Notes: generated by a model from the letters alone, not told the origin. A DNA stretch of 64,000 nt from Ignelater luminosus (GCA_011009095.1 VTPC01090572.1:570174-634173); one strand, 5' to 3'; positions 35,066 to 48,020 are shown, counted from the stretch's first letter. Made by a program: numbers and translations.

Positions 35066-35575
35066 TGCACGGTTCGGGTTTTCTAGCGGGGTCTTTACGC
35101 GGCCCGGATCGAAGCTGGGATCTGAGTCGGGCCGAGCCTCAATTTAGAAATTCGTCAGGCTCTTCGAGCCGTTTGGTCTTGTTCGTCTGTCGAGCTGTTG
35201 GAGCCTGTCGGACATCTTGGGTCTGTCGAGTCACACTGCCCTTTTGATCCTTTCGGACCATCAGGCCTTTTGGACTTTTCGGATCTTTCAGGCCGTCACG
35301 GGTAGTCGGGCCTTTTGAACTTCCCGGCCCTTCAGGTCTATCGTGCCGTTTGAATCTCTCGAATTTGATAAGCCATAATGAGTCTCGGTCTGTTCGGGTC
35401 GTCGCGTCGGACATTTTGGACTTCTCGGCTCTTCGGGTCCATCGGGCTGTTTGGATCTCTCGGTCCTGTCGGACCTTTCTGGCCTAGCGGGGTCATGAGT
35501 CTGCCGGGCTGTTAGGGCTCGTCGGGATTTCTGAACTTCTCGGTCCTTCGGACCTATCGGGCCGAGCAAGAAGTT
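35066..35575 (+). repeat. GGCCCG-rich degenerate repeat, copy 2
   Basis: Begins GCACGGTTCGGGTTTTCTAG and consists of degenerate units like cTTtcGGaCC-tTCgGGcC. It contains GCCTCAATTTAGAAATTCGT, the counterpart of the TTTTTAAACTGAGGC phrase in copy 1 (9790-10680), in the opposite orientation. The two overlapping minus-strand open frames rich in Pro, Arg and Lys are by-products. Confidence 0.6.
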
Positions 35576-35579
35576 TGTC

Positions 35580-36995
35580 CCCAGTTCAATTTTTTGATAC
35601 TGTTTGTTTGAAGAAGATCCTTTAAATTGAATAGAGCTTGCCTCGAAGTAATGCGAATACCATTACCGCAAAATAATTTTAAAAGTGATATCTAGATACA
35701 TAATGTTTCACTGTCAGAAGTTTACGGTATCCAAACCGGAGATATGGGACCACCCTGTAAATGAAATTCTGTAATTGGCAACGGTTGGTGGGTGGAGGCA
35801 AACATTATTTGTATTTGACTAAAACAAAAAGATCAAAAAAATTGCAGAAACAAAATAAATGGACATTACAAGATCGATACATAGAAGAAATTTCTTTCAT
35901 GTAAGTATTGCAACCGAAAATTAAAGATCGATAACTCCATAACCAAGACGAACGTTCCATAGGTTCTCTTACAAAAAATATTTGTCTAGTCATCAAGAAT
36001 CTAAACTATCGTATTTGCGGTAGCATTCTCCAACACCTTGTATTTAAGAAAATGATTCTGATTAGTTTTTCGCACACCCTGTATACGATGCAACAATTAT
36101 AAGGATACAGGTTGTCGTTTGGACGAAGCAAAACTTTTTTGAGATAGTCGCTTTTTGTCAAAAATATCAATACCATTAATAAAGTTTTCCATTATGTCAA
36201 ATTTTTTACACGCACTGTAGAGAAAGGTCGAGTCATTCCTCCATTCATAATGATTTGCAGTATATACTCTTCTCGTCTCGCTGTCTCCACTTAACGTTCA
36301 TGGATTTTAAATCTCGCGCTTCTTTTCCACATTGGGGGCTAGGATATTGAAACTATGCAAGATCTCCTAATCTAGTTTTATATAACCTTACCAAGTTGCC
36401 GCCAAAGCAAATATTAAAGTCATAACATAATGCCAGGTACAAAAGTTTATTACTTCGTTATTTTCTAAGGTTTCTTGTTATCTTCTTTTTGTATGCTTTT
36501 CTTTTTTGCTTTATTGTTAGGAAGCTTAAGCAAAGGATAAGGAGACGCGACAAAGCAAAAACTGAGCAACACGAGTTAGTAGCACCTGATCTCTGAGTTA
36601 ACTAATCTTAATCTTCAAATCATCTAGTGCACTTTGAGGGCTTAATTCTACCATTTTATGGAGGCGTTATTACTTTTAGAGGAATGTAAGGCTAATTTGC
36701 TCTATCTTTCTTTCAAATTTGAAATATCAACTAAGTGCAAACTAATTTGAATGTTGACTGTTTCTCTATTTAAAGAAAATCTGTTTACTTCGTACAGAAG
36801 TTGTGGCAACTGATAATCTGATTGAAAAAGAGTGAAAAGTCGAGTTTTTACTATATCACAAAGATTGGTATGATGGAGAAGCATTCAAGCCTTTTCAAAG
36901 AATTATTGTTTCTCCAATAAAGTTGTCTCCCCCCAATAATTAAATACTTTTTGACTTATATTTAAAAAAAAAAACTAAAATAGAGAAAGGGAGTA
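35580..36995. other. no recognisable gene
   Basis: Contains two ACCCTGTA motifs in the same orientation (35752 and 36074), which here tend to mark repeat edges. No coding signal. Confidence 0.35.
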
Positions 36996-37004
36996 TGCAG
37001 ATTA

Positions 37005-37916
37005 TGATTAAGCAACTACGTTTATGAAAGATATCATGATTCTTAATGATGGAGATGTGGTGTGGTAGGTAAGGCCTGGTAGTCTATCCGCACTATCGGC
37101 TAAAGTGCATGGTACAAGGTTNNNNNNNNNNNNNNNNNNNNNNNNNNNNNNNNNNNNNNNNNNNNNNNNNNNNNNNNNNNNNNNNNNNNNNNNNNNNNNN
37201 NNNNNNNNNNNNNNNNNNNNNTTGCCGTTTGTTACTCTGGAATACGCTGATCGATCATGTCCCAGACATTGTTCTATTGGGTTGAGATCAGGCGAACGAA
37301 CAGGCCACGGAAGCACTGATATGTAATGCTGTTCAAAGTAAGCCCGTAAAAGATAGCATCCCATACCATATTGTCTCTCTGTTAATGCTAATCGTCAACG
37401 AGAATCCAGACTCGTCAGGAAACACAATGTTACTCCATCCGTGACGTCAGTTCCGGCGTTTTTGCGCCAGATCTGTCAGAACCGGCGATGCTACAAAGTC
37501 AGGGGAAGGTGTTATAGCGATCGGCGTGCTACAAAGCTCTTGGACACTGCCCATTCTCTACCAGTTGGCTACCTTTGTGTTAAGTCGCGGAAAGAAGTCG
37601 TGAGCGCGCACTTCTCCTTCTTTCAGCTTTCCATGCATGGCGCTCGAGCCGAATTCCTTCCGAAATGGCAAACAATTTCACGAAGTGAAACACTTGGTAA
37701 ATGCCCCGATAATTGATGGAAGCGCATGTCTCTTACTACCCGTTGCATCGTCACCCATTTATCCCTATTGTAGTTCTCGCCTATGCGTGAACACACCTTT
37801 TTCCCGTATATTGTTAAGTCACAATCATGTTCTATTTATAATTAAATTTATTAAAGTTTACGTCATTGCGTTGCTGAGATACGGGGGTGACTAAATACTT
37901 TTGACCAGGAATTGTT
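37005..37916 (-). pseudogene. Tc1-like transposase relic across an assembly gap
   Basis: Minus-strand blocks: WSNIVFPDESGFSL (near 37435-37395, first catalytic Asp), then AYFEQHYISVLPWPVRSPDL with NPIEQ (37335-37255, the third catalytic Glu), then DRSAYSRVTNG before the gap. The region between DESGF and AYF..QH, which should hold the second Asp, is deleted. The right edge carries GACTAAATACTTTTGACCAG, a Tc1-style terminal sequence, ending near 37916. The coding part is broken by stops. A gap of 100 N lies inside, so the C-terminal part cannot be read. Confidence 0.7.
37122..37221. other. assembly gap (100 N)
   Basis: Exactly 100 N, a usual placeholder length for a gap of unknown size. Confidence 0.99.
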
Positions 37917-38119
37917 TAGCTTTAGATACTAAAACAAAATCTGATATTATTGATTTCATGCACCTTTTTGCTTCGCTTCTGTACAAGCTATAAGGTTAGT
38001 TTTCAACGAACTTCCAAGGAGTCGTTACTGAATTTGCGAAGTCTGCCTGCCTGCCTGTATGTCTGTCCGCATTTTTTGTCAAATTTTGAAATTTTAACTT
38101 CATATTTGGATTTTACATC

Positions 38120-38254
38120 AAAAACTAAAGACCACGTAGTATCTTCGTTTTTTTGATAACTCTTCGGGAACCTGGACAAAATGGCCGCTAAGATTTGAAA
38201 AATGTAACAAAACGGAGTTCGTTGTGGTTATGCTTTGCATTCTCAGATGTTTTA
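38120..38254. repeat. dispersed repeat, copy 2
   Basis: Same-orientation copy of 4-132. See that entry for shared blocks. Confidence 0.6.
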
Positions 38255-38487
38255 TTTCTGAACTTTTCTAATTAGTCCTCTCGTTCCTCTGTTTTCTCAT
38301 CCTAGCTTGAAGGAGAGATTGCGAAATTAAAGTTTTTTATAGTACTAATTAAATTAAGCTTGATTGAATTAACCACTAAAAGATGGCATACTTTGCTCCT
38401 GAGTCTTTCCGAATAATGCGTTTTAAAATGTGAACTACTGCAATCTTTAAGATAATTTCTGTTAACACGCTTTCTTTACTACTTATA

Positions 38488-40433
38488 CCGAGTGTGGAGT
38501 TTTAAACCCGTACATAGGACAATGCATGGGGATTCAGATTTTTGTAATTCTTGCTGCTCAAATGAACCTACAGGGTGTAACAGTTCGTTACTCGTCATCA
38601 TAAAATTATTTAAATTTCCTAAAATCCCGCCAAGATTTCATTATTCTAAGTTGGATCGAGAGTGTCATAAAATAATGTGGATGCATACTCTCGATTTTTT
38701 CAAATTAATTTCCATAATTTATTGTTGAATTTAAAATTTGATTTGTTCATTTATTAAATTGAATTAGGAATTCTACATTTTTAAGTTTTTTTTATTTAAA
38801 ATCATCCTTTGTAGGAAAGTGCGATTTTTATTGCCTTCGGGGAATCCCCTAATGAAGTATCCTTGAACAGTTCGATTTTAACATTTTTTTGAATATTTGT
38901 TATTCTCCTGTATAAAAATTTTAGTTGTGTTTGATGATTCCTTAGAAATTCTAATTTAATTTAAAAAAGCGAAACATTGATCCTAGACCATTTATTTTCT
39001 CTTCAGTTTTAATTTGTATGAATTTGGATACCTTCACGTTTTAAATTTGGCGCATGGGTGGACACTTTTCTAAGGCGTGGTTTTTCCGGTTTGATCTGTG
39101 AGAAGGGCATTGTGAAAGAAATTGCACAATCATATCGGTAGTTATAATCTTGCAATCAGAATTAGGTTTCTTCAGCGGAGCTAGCTAGTTTCTTTCAGTG
39201 TTGTGAATTTCTTTGTTTGGTTCCCTAAATGCATTCGTTATAGGCTCGGGTCCACGAATGGTTCTCGAAGTGGCTTTAAGTGAAAATTTTGTTGTTACCA
39301 TTACAAAAACCAGAATAATTTGAATTTTATATTAATCTTAGCTAGAAATTCAACAGAGGTAATATCGTTCATAACCTCACAAATACAATGGTGCTGGATC
39401 AACAAACAAAATCTGGCAACCAGTATTGAATGTAGATCCTCGCGGGAATGTGATAAAGCCAGGAAGTACATACATATCTGTGAGTTAAACTGTGTTTTGT
39501 TTTAACGTTTATTTTGTTTCTAAATTTTTTCATACGACAAGGTGAGACTTTTGTTGTTATACTGCTATTTGGTGATATTTATGGTTTTTTTTTGATGAAT
39601 TAGTGATTATTGTTAAAATCCACTTGTTTTAACGATTAAAGAATATTCAATATCGTGGATATCCATTTGTTTATAGACAGTTAGTTGTTATCAATCATAT
39701 CTACTTGTTCAATGATGATAAATGCTTTCGATATTATAAATATCTATTTGTTTATTGATAACTAAGCTGCTATTATTGATGTTTATTTGTTTGTTAATCT
39801 AGTTGTTAATTAAACTAGGGTGACGTCATCCCTATTTAATGAGGATTATTTAAAATTTAAAAGGTTTTTCACTCATGTTGAAGAGTGATCTTTCCGTTTT
39901 ATTTGTTTTTGTGTTGTTTGTGTGTTAATGATAAACATATATTAAATAAAACTGTATATAATTTTTTGGGTGTCTAATATCTTATTGATAAACACCACGT
40001 CTGTTTTGTAATTTTGAGTTTTTCTTCCAATTTAAACAAAAAAGCCCTGGCGTCCAACATACTTGAATTATTATCGATATCCTTAGTTTATCCTTAGTGT
40101 TCTTGTTGGGTTTAAGATAGAATTTTAATAACAGACTTGTGGTTTATCGTAATGTTGGTGAATCTCAATTTAATTTTAAAACTATCCAAAATGAGATGAG
40201 TCACCATTAGCTGGATTGTTTCTAATAAGCATTAAGGTATTTGGTGAGTAACCTTTAAATTAGAAATAACGTTTTTTAACTATTGTTACAAGGGGGAGGT
40301 AATGGTATCAACCGATAGGGTAAAAGTCCCCTCTCAATCTGGCACCAATAAATTAACCAAAAAATGCTCAGAATTAGCAAAATAAATTAATCATAAAATC
40401 TTCCTATGTACGGGTTTGAAACTCCACACTCGG
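38488..40433. mobile_element. 1.95-kb element with ~35-bp inverted ends
   Basis: The left end CCGAGTGTGGAGTTTTAAAC continues to CATAGGA. The right end is its reverse complement with one mismatch over about 33 bases. TATA lies directly outside both ends, so the target duplication is TA or TATA. There is no transposase frame. At 39600-39830 the interior carries degenerate units around ATCTATTTGTTTAT-GAT, and a GTGACGTCATC motif follows. It is a non-autonomous DNA element of unassigned family. Confidence 0.7.
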
Positions 40434-40439
40434 TATATA

Positions 40440-42570
40440 TTATCTTAAATCATCCAGCAAAAGACAACTTATTAAGTGCTGAGTGAGTCGGTTAACACTA
40501 TTATTTTCGTTTGTGTCATTTTGCACCCTAAAGTAAATATGTAAAGTTGATTGGCGTTTTTGTTGTTTCATAAGCGATTCATTATAAACTGCAATAAGTC
40601 TTCTTTCAAAAACTGCAATATAATTTTTGCATTTCCATCGTAATTTGTATCAATTTACAATATCACAATAAGATTATCTAGATAATTATTTCATCATTGT
40701 TGGACTTAATTCGCAAATGTTGTTTAATCCTTTCTTTATCTGAATTCTAGATTTTTTTTACCGTTAATAACTATAAATAAAGTCATATGGTCTTGACAGC
40801 AGGTTGATGCCCAGATCTCAAAACTGGTTTATGGAACGAATTTAATTTAAATTAGTTTGATATATGACGGAGTAATTTGTTGATTTATTGTGTGGTATTA
40901 GAAGATATCATCAATTTTGATAAAATATTATCCCGAAAACATTTTATGCCTTTGGCGTATAGACGCAATAAAAATCTCGTTCGAGGGATGAGAATTTACT
41001 GGGGAACATTACGCGGTTTCTTAGCTATTTATTGCACGTTTCCGAAATGGGAGTTTTGTAGCAAAATGGTTTACAATTAGTTGAATTATAGACTAAAATT
41101 GATGTTTATGTTAAGCCTTTACATTCTAGGCAATGCAGTGATAGAATTGAATAATATTGTGAATTAGAGAAAAAATAGACAAATTAAGATTTATCACTGT
41201 AGCAGTTCCAAATTAGTTGCATTTATATTTATGGTTAAAATCGATACGGACAGATTTAAAATTTACATATTTAGGCAATAACGACAGCAAATTTCGGAGC
41301 AATAAAATGGAATAAATTACACATGAAAAGCCCTCCAAATCGTCGGCCCAGTAAAACTGGCGGGTAATACTAGCTAACCTAAAAAATGCTGCATGAATTA
41401 GTGTCATCAACGTCAATCAAATTCCCGGGCGGTTAAAAAAGTTTTTTGTATATTCGAATTCTGCATATATTTTTTTTCTTCTCTTTTCCGCTCTGATCAT
41501 TATTTTTCCTTATTCGGAGACGTCATAAAAATACATTTGTAAGTTTTAAAATTAAATTATTATTTAAAACTTGAAGGGAATCTTTAAAAAAGTTTCGCGA
41601 AACTTTCTGAAAATGACTGATGTACATGGGGGAAGATGATTAATGATTGAATGCATTTGTTGTGAAACATGTTGAATGAAGTTTTTCAATACCATTACAA
41701 TAAGCGGCAAGTTTTTACATCCACATTATTAAGAATCTACAAAAGAAGGGGATTCCAGATGAACTTTTCATTTGCGAGCAGGGCCAAGGAAAATCTTGAG
41801 AACAACCACTGCAGTATTATGCAAGCAAGGATTCTTTAACAAGAGAACTACCGTTTCTTCTGTTTATACAACGAGAAACAAGGGGAATTCTTTTGTTTTC
41901 ATTCAACAAAACGAAAATAAAAACGAACGAATAAAAATAAGGAAATAAGCTTTTTACTTTTGTTTCTTGGAAAATGATCTGTAATAGAAATGACTCAATA
42001 CGATTATTAATGAGTGTAACTTGACCTTTCAGTTTTTATTTCCTGGTTTTTGATAGCATCCAATAATTAACTCATTTTCCCTGTATAGTTAATTTTATAT
42101 AATTGAGAGATCATTGTTGCAATTTGTGAGATTTCCTGACATTATTGACTGTTTAGCTTTATTTAAATGAAAAAAATTGGAAAGTCAACAGAAACCTTTA
42201 TTGTCGACATCTTTTTCCCTACCTACATCAAAAAAATTCTTCAAAATTTCCCTTGGTATTTCTTTGATGTGCGAAAAATTCGACAGTGAAGCAACCGGCA
42301 CGTAAAATTCTGTTCTGAATAAAACAAAAATAACGTTGAAATCTTTATTTAAAACGAGGAAATAATGTGCAATTGGTGAATTATTCTTATTTTTTACTTT
42401 TGTAAAACCGAATTGACAGTGCGATTCAGGAATGTATTTAGGATTTGTAAAGAATTTATCTTTGTTTTAATCTGAGAAATTCGAAAGAAAACGTAACTTC
42501 CTTTATAGAATTATCATTATCAATAAGGGCACCAGACACATCAATTTTAGCAACTGCTTTAGTGAGTATG
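40440..42570. other. no recognisable gene
   Basis: AT-rich. Open frames 40877-41080 and 41213-41416 have no known motif. Confidence 0.4.
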
Positions 42571-42575
42571 CGATT

Positions 42576-43643
42576 TCATTTTGCGATGGCTCTTATATGA
42601 AAAGATACGAATTGTGTGGGATTAATGCGATGACAGTTTATGACAGTGCTCGCGGGGGGTTTTGGACATCTAAAACAAGAAAAAACGCACAAAAACGTAT
42701 TTTTACCTTTAAAATCTTTAATTACACTAAACAATTCCACATTGTCTCCTTCAAAGTAATTGTCTTGGAAAGCCATACAGCAATGGAGACGATTTCTCCA
42801 CTCTTCATAGCAGTACTGGAACTCGTATACTGAAATTGCCTTCAGCTGGTCGGTTACGTCAATCTTAATGTCTTCTAGTGTCCCAAAATGACGTCCAGTG
42901 AGGTGATTTTTCAATTTTGGTAAGAGAAAAAAGTCACAAAGACTCAAGTCGGGGAAATAAGGAGGCTGATGAGCGACACGGATGTCTTTACTTGCCAAAA
43001 ACTCATTAATTGAAAATGCAGTGTGACAGGGTGCATTGTCGTGATGCAGCACCCAGTTGTTCTTGATGCTTGGTCTCACACGCTTGACCATTTTTCAAAG
43101 TCTTGAAGCACAAATTCTTTGTGGACGTAAATCGGCATGGCTTTGATTTTCGACTTGCTCATTCTTGCTTTTTCGGCCTTGGTGAGCTTGAAGTGTGCCA
43201 TTCCTGGCTCTGGCGCTTCGTTTCCGAATCGTCGTCAAGGCACGTGTCCCTCCTGTTGTTCTTTTGTTTCTGCGAAAGGTTTTTCGGAACCATTTTTGCC
43301 CAGATTTCCCTCATCCCCAATTCATTGGTCGAAACCTCAGGAACGGTGGTATGAGTCAAATTCAATTGTTGCCCGATCATTCTGAATGTCAAGCGACGAT
43401 CAGAACGCACAAGATCCCGGATTCTGGCAACATTTTCAGTTCTTGCAGTTACAGGTCTTCTGCTGCGAGGTTTATCGTCAATCTGTTCTCTTCCTTCTGA
43501 AAATGCCTTAAAACACCTGAAAACCTGGGCTCTTGACAAAGCATTGTCTCTATCGGCCTGCTGAAGTTTCTGTCACACTGCGACCAAGCGAATCTGAAGC
43601 TAAACGTGATAGCACAACGCTGCTCGAAATTGATATCGCTCAT
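42576..43643 (-). pseudogene. mariner transposase relic A
   Basis: Starts at Met 43643 with MSDINFEQRCAI, then the helix-turn-helix part SRAQVFRCFKAFSEGREQI (43539 on), DLVRSDRRLTFRMIGQQLNL and MVPKNLSQKQKNNRRD. An internal deletion then joins RRDTCLDDDS to ETKRQSQEWHT, removing the block that should carry the first catalytic Asp. After a frame change come WVLHHDNAPCHTA (second Asp) and PYFPDLSLCDFFLLPKLKNH, where the third Asp sits 34 residues later, as in DD34D. The tail YEFQYCYEEWRNRLHCC ends at GDNVEL. Frame breaks and the lost Asp make it inactive. Confidence 0.85.
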
Positions 43644-43846
43644 TTTTAGAACGCAATATAAAAACATAGTTTACGAGACAAATTCCTACGGGCAACCAAA
43701 TGACTCTACGGAGTTCAAACGCGTACTGGTGGAGCATCACATATCGACCCAACTTCTTTCCAAACCGGTAGTTCTCAGTGTTGCCACATAGAACGCTACG
43801 TTGCCAGTCTCATTAGTTGATGTACACATCTCGTACGCACAATTCG

Positions 43847-44870
43847 TTAAAATGTCTCAAAATAGCATTCTTCTGTATCAATGCACTGTTGCCAGCGCTT
43901 CTGCCACGCATGGTACGCCCACTGAAAGTCTGCAACTGGAATCTCCTTCAGGCACTGCGTCGAAGCCGCTTACGCACTTTCCACCGTTACATAATTGTGT
44001 TCTTTCAGGGGTTGTTTCATCCGAGGGAAGAGAAAGAAATCGGACGGAGCCAGGTTTGGATTGAAGAGAGGCTGAGGCAGCGTTACCTAGCTGTACTTTG
44101 CCAGAAACTTCCTTACGCGTAGCGACGTGTGATTAGCGCATTGTCGTTTCTTCAGATACGACGGACCTTTAACCTCAACCGTTTAAGCGCTTCAACTGTT
44201 TGTCCGACGGGTACAAACTCCCTGTAGACCACATCATTCTTGTCAAAGAAGACGATGAGCATTGATTTCACTTTTGATTTGCTAATGCTTGCCTTTTTTT
44301 TTCGGACGAGGGGAGTCGCTGGTGGGCCAATCCACGCTTTGTTTTTTCTTCTCGGGATCGAACACTCGAACACCTATGTTTCATCACCGGTGATCACATT
44401 GTCCAAAAAGTTAAGCTCAAGTTCCACACCTTCCAACAGTTCCTGACAAATCGACACACGGGTTTCCTTCTGTTGTCCGGACAAAATCTTTGGAACCAAT
44501 TTGTCACACACTTTCCTTCTGACACAATTGAATACACACTGGATTTCTGTAAATTCAACTTTTTCTACAATCATTTTCACACTCACACGTCGATCAGAGT
44601 CAAAAAGTTCTTTCACTCTTATCACATTTTTCTCATTTCGGCTTGTTGACGGACGTCATGCGCGTTACTTGTCCTCAACATTCTCCCTTCCTCCATTAAA
44701 CTTCTCGTACTACTAGAAAATTCGTGTTTTTGACATGGCATCCTTCCGGATTATGGCAAGAGTCTCAGCACCGGATTTGTTCAGTTTCACGCAAAATTTG
44801 ATCGCATACCGCTGTTCAATCGTGCGTTGCCTCGTGATTCCTAACGATACAACAAAACAGCTGCTCACTC
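43847..44870 (-). pseudogene. mariner transposase relic B (different subfamily)
   Basis: N-terminal block RYAIKFCVKLNKSGAETL (near 44830), then RVKELFDSDRRVSVKMIVEK (44620), then LSGQQKETRVSICQELLEG and NVITGDET with the first Asp (44380). Next come SKSKVKSMLIVFFDKNDVVY and REFVPVGQTV, and after frame changes FLAKYS, NPNLAPSDFFLFPRMKQPL (third Asp kept) and the tail FQWAYHAWQKRWQQCIDTEE, ending at a stop at 43847. The second Asp codon lies in a frame-shifted stretch near 44140. It is in the same orientation as relic A, about 200 bases away, but clearly a different sequence. Confidence 0.8.
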
Positions 44871-44874
44871 CGGG

Positions 44875-45220
44875 CGCGATCTGCACTCTGCAAAGACTCG
44901 GACGCAATTCGAATAATTTTGTATTTCCTAAGATTCTTGATTCGTACCTTTTTGTGTTTGTATTTCGTTGATATCCTTATTTTGATTTCATAATATTCAG
45001 TTTTCTCTTAGGCTTGTCATGGAACATGAATAATTAAAATTTCCGAATTCAAAGCCTCCTTGCAGGAACATATTTCATTCGTTGGCCTGAAGCAGCATTG
45101 CCAAGTTTAAATTTCTTTTTTTGGTTCGTGTGACAAATCTAAGTAGGTTGGAACAACATTCCTGTTTTTAATTTTGGTATCCTAAGAGGTTGATGAAGGC
45201 GGCTACTACCTAAAGCTTTA
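44875..45220. other. no recognisable gene
   Basis: Short spacer between the mariner relic and the LINE fragment. No motif seen. Confidence 0.4.
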
Positions 45221-45229
45221 TTGGCATTT

Positions 45230-45640
45230 ACAGGACACCCTGTATTATGTGCTATACTAAAGACTTTTGAAAAGATTGTGTATCGGGAAATTATGGCTAT
45301 TGTTAGAAATCACATCTATGCGGAACAGCATGACTTTTTAGCTAAAAGACCGGTAAAAACAAACCTGGTTACTAAGAAAAGTCGATGGATAAAAGAGTAC
45401 AAGTGGACGAATTTTAGTAAAGTCGTGATACGATTGGTCTGCTTCCTGACTCATTCAAAAGGGTTAAATGTTATATATCGTAGATAGTACAGTTTGTAAA
45501 GTTTAATGGCTCCTCATCCAGTTACATACATATGTACCCGTTCCTCAGGTATTCCCCAGGGCTCCCATCTAGACCTACTATTTTTTATCATTTACATAAA
45601 TGATATTGTTAATTATGTTAATTTTTGTTAAGGACTGTCT
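45230..45640 (+). pseudogene. Jockey-type LINE, reverse transcriptase fragment
   Basis: The plus strand reads KTFEKIVYREIMAIVRNHIY then AEQHDFLAKRPVKTNLV, the region before motif A in Jockey-like reverse transcriptases. Further on come TNFSKVV, a remnant of the TDFSKAF motif A, and SGIPQGSHLDLLFFIIYIND with a frame change near 45490. The YxDD motif is missing because the fragment stops at about 45640. The left edge is the motif ACACCCTGTA at 45226. Confidence 0.75.
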
Positions 45641-45849
45641 TCCTACAAGACGATTTATCCATATCCATATAATACAGCCTTGAAAAATAACTAGTTAAAA
45701 CAAAGCAATAAATGAACAAGTTTTATTTCAAAGCGTCTTACTAATATAAAGAAAACGAAAAATCACATTGAATATTTGTTTAAAAATTTTCTTTCTTTCC
45801 CATAGAGTGCAATTTTCTAATTTATCTCTATTTTAACTTTTTTAAGATT

Positions 45850-46510
45850 TAGTTCATTAGAGAAACGGTAGATTATTAAAATATGTTAGACACGGGTAAA
45901 CATAAACAAAACAGAAACATCAAAAACGTCAAATTCCTGTTGCCATGGTTTTTCAATTAAAACTTTAAGTAGAACAAATATTTATTGCGTGGCCGTCTAG
46001 ATTTTGATTTGTCTTTCATTCTTGAAATAAAACTTGTTCATTTGTTGGTTTTTTGTTCAGCTGTTATTTTCACAGAAAAAACAAATATTTTCCATAGCTT
46101 ACTGTCTTTGAACTGACGAGTATAGAAACTACAGTAGGGTGTGACACGGTTATTAATCTGAACAATACCGAAAATTATAATATATTATTCGAAAATCCTA
46201 AAAAATGAGTTTTCCAGTAGTGCCAAAATGAAGGACAGATTCCATTAAAAACAAATAATCAAAGATTTGTATCTTGAAAAGTATGGACTTCGGCTAAAAC
46301 CGAGAAACTTTTTCCTTTAACATTTTTAGAACAACTTTAGTACTAGAAATAGCGGAGTTGTGAGCGTTTGTTGAAATTTGAAAAAACGAACAAATTTGAG
46401 ACATTGTCTGATAAAATATTTAAATATAAATTATTATCGTTAACATTAGTCGAAATATATCAATAGAAAATGGAGAATCTGCGACAAACTCTTTAATAAG
46501 GGAACATCTG
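45850..46510. repeat. dispersed repeat, pair with 4800-5445
   Basis: Same orientation and block order as the copy near 4.8 kb, diverged with small indels. Not coding. Confidence 0.6.
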
Positions 46511-46514
46511 TCTG

Positions 46515-48020
46515 AATTGTTCGGGATGTTCGATAAGCATAAGCGTGGGATGATAGTAATACGATGCGTTTCTAATCACCGTAATGATCCTGTATGCAAA
46601 TACACAAGTTACGTATGCCAGATTTCCTTGCAGTGACTCACGTATCATATCTCAAATACAGACAAACTGATTTGTTTAAAAATAGAAAATAAAAAAAGGA
46701 AATTGCACCAAAAAAAGTAGGGTATCAACTAGAGGAAAAAAAATAAAAACAACGTAAAAGGAAGGAATGGATAAAAAATTGAGATATTTTTATAAACTAC
46801 GATTTTATTATATCCTCACGAAATGTTCTAGTATCGTAAAGTGCAAATCAACCATATCCGGTTTCCGGTAATACCTGAAAACCATATCTATTCCATATCC
46901 GTAGTGCAGCTAACTTCGCGGAGAGTGCATTTCTCTGTAATATTATTTACATCTTATCTTACACTCTTAGAGTATATGTATGTTTTATGATTCGCACGGC
47001 AGTAAATCCCATCTCGGATATAAATCCAATACTTTTCGGGGGGTATATAGTATATGTCCGCCTTCCACTGTTATATGCCCATAGTTTATTTTCGATTCGG
47101 CGATAAAACCGACCGATTTTAAACGCTTCCGTTTTGTTTGCTAACTCTTGTAATCCGTTTATTTTGCGAATCGTGATTCTACCCTTGGCTGGTAGTTTGT
47201 TCAGGTTTTCATGTCTCCAGTCTTGTATACTTTAATCGGATTTATTTTTGTTAATGTTCCTTCCGTTATCATTTCATTTTAAGATCGGTTCCTGTTCTCT
47301 TCTTATTTTGTTTTTTTTTCGAAAACTCTTCCTTAAAAGATGCTGAATTGATTATTATTATTCTTATTATTATTTCTGCTCTTCTTATTTCAGATCATTT
47401 TAAAGGTTTCTGTTTGGTTTTCGCATTTTTGTCCCTGTTCGCCTTTTGTATAACATATACAGATATCAAAGAGATATTTATTTATCTTTACTGATGTCTC
47501 ATGAATAATAAAACGGACATAGAGCTTTATAAAAGCATATTATATACCAAAAATCTTAAAAATTACATTGAACCATGAATGTTACTCAATATGAAATATT
47601 AAAAATAAACAAAAAATTCGAGGAAATATCTCTATAATTCGCGTTTTTTTATACAGCATAGTAGCAATTGATAGATCAGATACATATTTCATGTGGGTTA
47701 CACAAAAGGATGCTTGAATTTTATTGTTTACTATTATTATTATTTTCTCAGTATTCTGTTTAGTATTCGTGTTTTCTTTGTTGCCTTCTTTTTGTGGTGA
47801 AAATTCTACTGGGTTATATGAATTTTGATTTTGTTTCAAATTTTTGAAATTTATTTAAGGGAAGTGAGATCAAGACGAGTATTATACTTCATTTACTACG
47901 TGATTAGCTCAAAATCAGTCTGCCTTGAAGCATAACCTTGTTTAAGTACAATAAGCTAAAATCTGAAGAAATGCCAAACTTTAGAGTTAATCTGGTTAAA
48001 AAATAAAAGTGAACTGTTGT
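46515..48020. other. no recognisable gene
   Basis: AT-rich sequence with a slightly GC-richer core (46840-47170). The minus-strand open frame 47582-47839 is low in complexity. Confidence 0.4.

Noticed and set aside
35139..35569. Two overlapping minus-strand open frames rich in Pro, Gly, Arg and Lys that look collagen-like
   Set aside because: They are translations of the degenerate GGCCCG-type repeats; the same composition appears in other frames of the repeat.
36930..36960. AAATACTTTTTGACTT as partner terminal repeat of the Tc1 relic ending at 37916
   Set aside because: It is in the same orientation as the sequence at 37890-37916, not inverted, so it cannot be the opposite terminal repeat of one element.
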